A stretch of 64,000 nt of DNA from JBBSOK01 sp965219125 (GTDB lineage: Bacteria > Bacteroidota > Bacteroidia > Flavobacteriales > Flavobacteriaceae), in contig CBDCMO010000002.1 in assembly GCA_965219125.1 (NCBI GenBank), positions 2,480,001-2,544,000 of the forward strand, written 5' to 3'. Positions 58,750 to 64,000 of the stretch are shown in pieces (the stretch's first letter is position 1; every line of letters starts with the position of its first letter). The notes beneath the pieces were generated by a model, which searched no databases, had not been told where the DNA came from, and saw only the letters and a program-made list of their open reading frames with translations. The position numbers were made by a program, and so were the translations under genes.

Positions 58750-59580
58750 ATGGATAGAAAAATAGCAATACAAGGCGTAAAAGGCAGTAACCATCACAAA
58801 GTGGTTGTAGAAAATTTTATGGAACCTTACGCGATTTTGGAGTGCAACACTTTTGATGAAATGGTGCAGAATATTATTGAAAACAAAGTTTCTGAAGGCG
58901 TTATGGCATTGGAAAATAGTATTGCTGGTTCTATTATTCCAAATTATGCGTTGATAGATTCGAATAACCTTCACATTATTGGCGAACATTATTTGAGCAT
59001 CAGCCATAATTTAATGGGCTTAAAAGGTCAAAAATTAGAAGATATTTCTGAAGTTCATTCGCACTATATGGCGCTTTTGCAGTGTAATGATTTTTTCAAA
59101 AAATATCCTCACATTAAGTTGGTTGAAGACGTAGATACGGCATTAACGGCCAAACGGATTCAAGAAGATAATTTAAAAGGAATTGGCGCTTTGGCAACAC
59201 CAATTGCAGCGCAATTGTATGATCTAGATATTTTTGCAGAGGATATTCAAACTATTAAAAACAATGCAACTCGCTTTGTAACCATTTCAAAAGAAGAAAA
59301 TGGAAAGGAAATTCAAACAATTGATAAAGCATCATTAAAATTTGAACTTTCTTCAAAACGGGGAAGTTTAGCTTCGGTTTTAAATATTTTAAGCGATTGC
59401 GAATTGAGTTTAACTAAAATACAATCATTACCAATTATTGAAACACCTTGGAAATACGCCTTTTTCGCTGATGTAATTTTTGATGATTTCGAAAAATATG
59501 CAAAAGCAAAAAAAATAGTTTCGTTAATGGCTGAAAACTTTAAGGTTTTGGGCGAATATAAAAACAAGAACGTATGGTAA
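58750..59580 (+). CDS. pheA: Prephenate dehydratase
   Basis: 276 residues. PDT domain (IAIQGVKGSNHHKVVVENF, GVMALENSIAGSIIPNYALI, and the TRFVTI catalytic motif) plus a C-terminal ACT domain (KFELSSKRGSLASVLNILSDCELSLTKIQSLPI) that binds Phe for feedback inhibition. It makes phenylpyruvate. It is the first gene behind a Phe/Tyr attenuator. Confidence 0.96.
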   Translation: MDRKIAIQGVKGSNHHKVVVENFMEPYAILECNTFDEMVQNIIENKVSEGVMALENSIAGSIIPNYALIDSNNLHIIGEHYLSISHNLMGLKGQKLEDISEVHSHYMALLQCNDFFKKYPHIKLVEDVDTALTAKRIQEDNLKGIGALATPIAAQLYDLDIFAEDIQTIKNNATRFVTISKEENGKEIQTIDKASLKFELSSKRGSLASVLNILSDCELSLTKIQSLPIIETPWKYAFFADVIFDDFEKYAKAKKIVSLMAENFKVLGEYKNKNVW

Positions 59581-59602
59581 GTTTTAAAGAAAAAGGAGGT
59601 CG

Positions 59603-59658
59603 CAGTCACAGTCACAGTCACAGTCACAGCTTTGCGTCTTTGCGTCTTTGCGAGAAAA
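59603..59658. repeat. Hexamer run and TTTGCG repeats between pheA and the aminotransferase
   Basis: Four copies of CAGTCA, then GCTTTGCGTCTTTGCGTCTT and TGCGAGAAA, related to 49663-49727. Confidence 0.75.
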
Positions 59659-59678
59659 TTAGTTTTAAATAAGTATCA

Positions 59679-60833
59679 ATGCAAAATATGATTATTACAA
59701 GCGCAGACAGATTAAAATCTACAGAAGAATACTATTTCAGCAAAAAACTGAAGGAAGTCCGAGCACTTGCAGCTGCCGGAAAACCAATAATCAATATGGG
59801 AATTGGCAGTCCAGACCTAGCGCCACCACCAAATGTGGTGAACGCATTAATATTTTCGATGACTGATGAAAAAGCACACCAATATCAAAGTTATCAAGGC
59901 TTTTCAGAATTTAGAAAGGCGATTGCAGACTTTTATAAAACGCATTATTCGGTAACCGTAAATCCTGAAAATGAAATTCTGCCATTAATGGGAAGCAAAG
60001 AGGGAATTATGCATATTTCATTAGCTTTTTTAAATGAAGGTGATGAAGTTTTAATCCCAAATCCGGGCTATCCAACGTACGAGGCAGTAACAAAATTGGT
60101 AGGTGCAAAACCAGTTTTTTTCGATTTGGTTGAAGAGAATAATTGGCTTCCAGATTTTGAAGCACTTGAAAAAACAAATTTAAGCAATGTAAAATTAATG
60201 TGGGTTAACTATCCAAATATGCCAACAGGCGCAACTGCTTCCGAAGCATTTTTTTCTGAATTAATTGCCTTTGGAAAGCGAAACAATATTTTGATAGTAA
60301 ATGACAATCCGTATAGTTTTATTTTGAATAAAAACCCGCTTTCAATTTTAAAAACTGAAGGAGCTTTTGAAATTGCTTTAGAATTAAATTCTTTAAGCAA
60401 GTCCTTTAATATGGCAGGTTGGCGCGTGGGTATGGTTTTAGGAAAAGCTGAATATTTGAACGCGATTCTGCAAGTAAAAAGCAATATGGATAGCGGTATG
60501 TTTTACGGCATTCAAAAAGGTGCAATTGAAGCATTGCAAACAGATTCTGATTGGTTTTCAGAATTAAATAAAATCTATGAAAGCCGAAGAAAAGCAATTT
60601 GGAAACTAGCGGATTTGTTAGAATGCACTTACGATAAAAACGCCACAGGTCTTTTTGTTTGGGCAAAGCTTCTTGATGGCATTTCTTCCGAAGAATATAT
60701 TGATAGAATTTTATATGAAAAATCAATTTTTATTACGCCGGGAACCATTTTTGGCAGTAATGGCGAGGGTTATATTCGGTTTTCGCTTTGTGTGAAGGAA
60801 GATGAAATTGAGGAGGCGATTAGTAGATTTTAG
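59679..60833 (+). CDS. Class I/II aminotransferase (aromatic pathway)
   Basis: 384 residues, PLP aminotransferase fold type I: GIGSPDLAPPPNVV, NPGYPTYEAV, NDNPYSFI and the PLP Lys in LNSLSKSFNMAGWRVG. Placed between pheA and tyrA in the same direction, it probably aminates phenylpyruvate and 4-hydroxyphenylpyruvate. It could alternatively be an aspartate or LL-diaminopimelate type enzyme; context decides for aromatic. Confidence 0.88.
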   Translation: MQNMIITSADRLKSTEEYYFSKKLKEVRALAAAGKPIINMGIGSPDLAPPPNVVNALIFSMTDEKAHQYQSYQGFSEFRKAIADFYKTHYSVTVNPENEILPLMGSKEGIMHISLAFLNEGDEVLIPNPGYPTYEAVTKLVGAKPVFFDLVEENNWLPDFEALEKTNLSNVKLMWVNYPNMPTGATASEAFFSELIAFGKRNNILIVNDNPYSFILNKNPLSILKTEGAFEIALELNSLSKSFNMAGWRVGMVLGKAEYLNAILQVKSNMDSGMFYGIQKGAIEALQTDSDWFSELNKIYESRRKAIWKLADLLECTYDKNATGLFVWAKLLDGISSEEYIDRILYEKSIFITPGTIFGSNGEGYIRFSLCVKEDEIEEAISRF

Positions 60834-60993
60834 ATTTACGATTTACGATTGATGATTTTTAAAATACAATAAAATATAGTTTGTGCGATCATTGAGTATT
60901 TAGGCAGGCTCAATAATTGGTTTGGTTAAAATTGTTTTGTGCGTCGGTCGCTGAGCGGAGCCGAAGCGCCCATTCAAAATTAAAATAAAATTT

Positions 60994-61845
60994 ATGAAAA
61001 AAATACATATAATAGGAACAGGATTAATTGGTGGATCGATGGCTAAGGATATAAAAAGTTTATATCCAAACGCCAAAATCTTCGGAATTGATTCTAATTC
61101 CAACCATATAAAAACTGCTTTGGAAATTGGTATTATAGATGAAGAAGCAACGATTGAAAATTTATCAAATTCAGACTTGACAATTATTGCAATCCCAATA
61201 GATTCAACTATTTCAATGGTTTCAGAAATTTTGGATAACGTTGGCGATGATACATTAGTAATGGATATGGGCTCGACAAAAACCAATGTTTGTGAAGTAA
61301 TAAAAACACACAAAAACCGTCGTAACTTTTTGGCAACACATCCAATTGCCGGTACTGAATTTTCAGGTCCGCAAGCTGCCATCGAAAATTTATTCAAAAA
61401 CAAAACAATGATTATTTGCGAAGTTGAAAAAACAGCTTTTAAACTTCAAGAAAGAGCGTTAAAACTTTTTGAAGGTTTGGGAATGCGAATTAGATATATG
61501 GACCCAATTTCGCACGATCGGCATATTGCCTATGTTTCGCATCTTTCACATATAAGCAGTTTTATGTTGGGCAAAACGGTAATTGAAAAAGAGAAAAATG
61601 AACGTGATATTCTCGATTTGGCCGGAAGCGGTTTTGCTTCAACAGTAAGACTTGCCAAAAGTAGTCCAGCAATGTGGACACCAATTTTCAAAGAGAACAA
61701 ACAGAATATTTTAGATACGCTTTCAGAATATATCGCAAACCTAAATCATTTCAAAAACTTGATGGAAAATGATGATTTTGAAGCAGTTTTCAACGAAATG
61801 GAACAAACAAATCACATCAAAAATATTTTAAACGGAATATCATAA
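60994..61845 (+). CDS. tyrA: Prephenate dehydrogenase
   Basis: 283 residues: Rossmann start IHIIGTGLIGGSMAKDIKSLYP, DMGSTKTNVCEVI, HPIAGTEFSGPQAA with the catalytic His, and SHLSHISSFMLGKT with the second His. It lacks a chorismate mutase or ACT domain. It makes 4-hydroxyphenylpyruvate for tyrosine. Confidence 0.95.
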   Translation: MKKIHIIGTGLIGGSMAKDIKSLYPNAKIFGIDSNSNHIKTALEIGIIDEEATIENLSNSDLTIIAIPIDSTISMVSEILDNVGDDTLVMDMGSTKTNVCEVIKTHKNRRNFLATHPIAGTEFSGPQAAIENLFKNKTMIICEVEKTAFKLQERALKLFEGLGMRIRYMDPISHDRHIAYVSHLSHISSFMLGKTVIEKEKNERDILDLAGSGFASTVRLAKSSPAMWTPIFKENKQNILDTLSEYIANLNHFKNLMENDDFEAVFNEMEQTNHIKNILNGIS

Positions 61846-61868
61846 CAAACACATTAAATTTGCAAGCT

Positions 61869-62951
61869 ATGAAGAATACAAAAGAATTAAGAAATTGGTT
61901 GAACGCTTTCGGATTACAACATCCACTAGTAATTGCTGGTCCTTGCAGTGCGGAAACTGAAGAGCAGGTACTAAAAATTGCACACCAATTAAAAGATACA
62001 GACGCCACCGTTTTACGAGCCGGAATCTGGAAACCAAGAACACGCCCAGGAAATTTTGAAGGAGTAGGAGCTTTGGGCCTAAAATGGTTACAAAAAGCAA
62101 AACAAGAAACGGGAATGCTAACAACTACGGAAGTTGCCAACGCAAACCACGTAGATTTGGCCTTAAAACACGATGTAGATATTCTTTGGGTAGGCGCGAG
62201 AAGTACCGTTTCGCCATTTATCGTTCAAGAAATTGCTGATGCTTTAAAAGGATCTGATAAAATTGTATTGATTAAAAACCCAGTGAATCCAGATTTAGCT
62301 TTGTGGCTTGGTGCGGTTGAACGTTTTTACGAAGCTGGCGTTAAAAATTTGGGTGTAATACACAGAGGTTTTTCAACCTACGAAAAAACACGTTACAGAA
62401 ATAATCCTGAATGGCAAATACCAATTGATTTGCAAACACAATTTCCAGATTTGCCGCTCATTTTGGACCCTTCGCATATTGCAGGGCGTCGCGATATTAT
62501 TTTTGACCTTTGCCAAACTGCATTAGACTTGAATTATGACGGCTTAATGGTAGAAACTCATTTTGATCCAGACAATGCGTGGAGCGATGCAGCTCAACAA
62601 ATTACGCCAGCAACATTGGACCAAATGACGGTTGATTTGCGCATCAGAAAAGAAGAAGGCGAAGCAGTTGAATTTAAAAATAAACTTTCAACTTTAAGAA
62701 ATAAGATTGACGTTCTTGACCATCAACTTATTGAAAGTTTTGGTAAAAGAATGAAGATTGCAGACGATATTGGAATGTTGAAAAAGAAAAACAACGTTGC
62801 AATTTTACAAGCCAAAAGATGGAACGAGATTCTCGGAAAAATGATTTTGGAAGGCGAAGAAAATGCTTTAAGCGAAGAATTTATTTTGAAGGTTTTTAAG
62901 GCGATACATCAAGAATCTATAAATCATCAACAGAAGATTGTGAATGATTAA
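61869..62951 (+). CDS. Bifunctional DAHP synthase/chorismate mutase
   Basis: About 360 residues from the ATG giving MKNTKELRNWLN; a TTG 9 bases upstream is less likely. The N-terminal part is a DAHP synthase barrel (LVIAGPCSAETEEQVLKIAHQL, GIWKPRTRPGNFEGVG, LILDPSHIAGRRD) and the C-terminal part an AroQ-type chorismate mutase (LRNKIDVLDHQLIESFGKRMKIADDIGMLKKKNNVAILQAKRWNEIL). It starts aromatic synthesis and also steers chorismate to Phe and Tyr; the mutase tail may serve feedback. Last gene of the operon. Confidence 0.95.
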   Translation: MKNTKELRNWLNAFGLQHPLVIAGPCSAETEEQVLKIAHQLKDTDATVLRAGIWKPRTRPGNFEGVGALGLKWLQKAKQETGMLTTTEVANANHVDLALKHDVDILWVGARSTVSPFIVQEIADALKGSDKIVLIKNPVNPDLALWLGAVERFYEAGVKNLGVIHRGFSTYEKTRYRNNPEWQIPIDLQTQFPDLPLILDPSHIAGRRDIIFDLCQTALDLNYDGLMVETHFDPDNAWSDAAQQITPATLDQMTVDLRIRKEEGEAVEFKNKLSTLRNKIDVLDHQLIESFGKRMKIADDIGMLKKKNNVAILQAKRWNEILGKMILEGEENALSEEFILKVFKAIHQESINHQQKIVND

Positions 62952-62972
62952 TAATTTGTGCAAATTTAAAGG

Positions 62973-63926
62973 ATGAAGGGAACCGTTTATAAATCTACCG
63001 GAAGTTGGTACACCGTAAAATCTAAAAATGGAGATTTTTACGAGTGTAAAATAAAAGGTAAATTCCGGTTGGGCGGTATAAAAAGCACCAATCCGGTTGC
63101 AGTGGGCGATACTGTTGAATTTGAAGTTGAAACAAAAGGCGACGAAACCATTGGCATTATCAACAAAATTGATGAACGGGATAATTATATAATTCGAAAA
63201 TCTGTAAACCTTTCAAAACAAACGCATATAATTGCTGCAAATATTGATGTTGCTTTTTTGCTTGTAACGTTAAATAATCCGCCAACTTTTACCACATTTA
63301 TTGACCGTTTTTTGGTTACTGCGGAAGCGTATCATATAAAAGTTGTCATTCTTTTCAATAAAATCGATGTTTATAATGAAGAAGAAACCTTAGAAATTAA
63401 GTTTTTGGCAGCTCTTTATAGAAATATTGATTATGAATGTGTTGGTATTTCAGCTGAAACAGGCAAAAATGTGGATAAAGTGAAAGCTTTAATGAAGGAT
63501 AAAACCGCCATGTTCTCTGGCCACAGCGGCGTTGGTAAAAGTACGTTGGTAAATGCGCTTCAAAATGGACTAAATTTAAAAACCGCAATAATTAGCGAAC
63601 AACATAAACAAGGCCAACATACTACAACCTTTGCCGAAATGTATGATCTTGCTTTTGGCGCAAGAATTATAGACACGCCAGGAATTAAAGGTTTTGGCGT
63701 GGTAGAAATTGATAAGGAAGAATTAGGAAATTATTTCCCAGAATTTTTTGAATTAAAAAGTAAGTGTAAATTCAACAATTGTTTACATGTTGAAGAACCA
63801 CAATGCGCTATTAAAGAAGCGTTGGAAGATGAAAAAATAGCTTGGTCGCGCTATAAAAGTTACCTTCAAATTTTGGAAGGTGAAGAGGAGCATTTTAGAA
63901 GGGATAATTACGAAGAGAAGAGTTAG
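62973..63926 (+). CDS. rsgA: Ribosome small subunit-dependent GTPase A
   Basis: 317 residues of the circularly permuted GTPase: N-terminal OB fold (MKGTVYKSTGSWYTVKSKNGDFYECKIKGKFRL), G4 NKID, G1 GHSGVGKST, G3 DTPG, and a zinc finger (CKFNNCLHVEEPQCAI). RsgA aids late 30S maturation. It begins 21 bp after the DAHP synthase gene and may be carried by its transcript. Confidence 0.97.
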   Translation: MKGTVYKSTGSWYTVKSKNGDFYECKIKGKFRLGGIKSTNPVAVGDTVEFEVETKGDETIGIINKIDERDNYIIRKSVNLSKQTHIIAANIDVAFLLVTLNNPPTFTTFIDRFLVTAEAYHIKVVILFNKIDVYNEEETLEIKFLAALYRNIDYECVGISAETGKNVDKVKALMKDKTAMFSGHSGVGKSTLVNALQNGLNLKTAIISEQHKQGQHTTTFAEMYDLAFGARIIDTPGIKGFGVVEIDKEELGNYFPEFFELKSKCKFNNCLHVEEPQCAIKEALEDEKIAWSRYKSYLQILEGEEEHFRRDNYEEKS

Positions 63927-64000
63927 TTTGAAGTCGCAGTCTCAGTCGCAGTAAAAAAAGTAGCAGTAGGCAGCTGCGGTTTGCAGTAAAAAACGTAGGA
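63927..64000. repeat. Degenerate TCGCAGT repeats
   Basis: GTCGCAGTCTCAGTCGCAGT and relatives. The same family appears at 21493-21519, 25469-25505, 26926-26955 and 32877-32910. Confidence 0.6.

Overview
The window comes from an AT-rich member of the Bacteroidota, most likely a marine Flavobacteriaceae. The evidence is a gldA gliding gene, TAnnTTTG-type -7 boxes, SCKK/SCSG lipoprotein signals, DUF6498, GSCFA and head-GIN proteins, and a pheA-aminotransferase-tyrA-DAHPS/chorismate mutase operon. It has two parts.

Part 1 (1-18072) is an integron-like cassette array with a tyrosine recombinase. Sixteen cassettes of about 0.5-1.6 kb, all with genes on the minus strand, are separated by 16 large imperfect palindromes of 135-205 bp. 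I call these attC-like sites R1-R16, numbered from the left. The integrase (16942-18072) lies upstream of the first cassette and points the same way. Its 3' end is followed by a perfect 34-bp palindrome and the first core, GTTAGCTAAC, which is a candidate attI. The strongest evidence is at the cassette ends. In every cassette the first 9-10 nt (GTT plus a variable part) are the exact reverse complement of the last 9-10 nt before the AAC at the start of that cassette's own palindrome. This holds for the cassette, not for the site as it now stands. It is what one expects if each cassette was once a circle closed by a hairpin site cut at G|TT, as in integrons. The recombinase nevertheless has no room for the IntI-specific insertion and carries an extra N-terminal domain of about 100 residues, so tools that require IntI would miss the locus. 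Cassette genes include a higBA toxin-antitoxin pair, a TIR protein, a HEPN-like protein, a GIY-YIG-like protein, DUF1643, an SdpI-like membrane protein, a VOC protein, secreted proteins and many unknowns. One cassette has no recognisable gene. The outermost site (R1) is split by an IS110-family element. The left end of this IS can encode a bridge RNA whose two loops match the interrupted site and the element's own right end.

Part 2 (18073-64000) is mostly core chromosome. A zinc-ribbon gene and a 3' fragment of a tRNA-Met lie at the border. Then follow a Na+/H+ antiporter, era, an M1 peptidase and der. A minus-strand group follows with two TPM proteins, LemA, MerR and an M23 peptidase. Next come alaS, a GSCFA protein and a block of envelope genes (lipoprotein, PQQ-like propeller, DUF6498, MORN protein) ending in a TPR histidine kinase and a LuxR-type regulator. 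Five promoters in this block share one dyad placed exactly 19 bp before the -7 box, so they look like one local regulon. From 41 to 53.5 kb is a methionine/SAM block: amidase, metK with a SAM-II-like riboswitch, two operons with SAM-I riboswitches (sulfhydrylase, homoserine dehydrogenase, OsmC; split metH around a threonine/serine dehydratase), and metF. A tandem duplication of an acyloxyacyl hydrolase/head-GIN lipoprotein pair follows, then gldA. The window ends with an aromatic amino-acid operon, led by a Phe/Tyr-rich leader peptide and attenuator hairpin, and rsgA.
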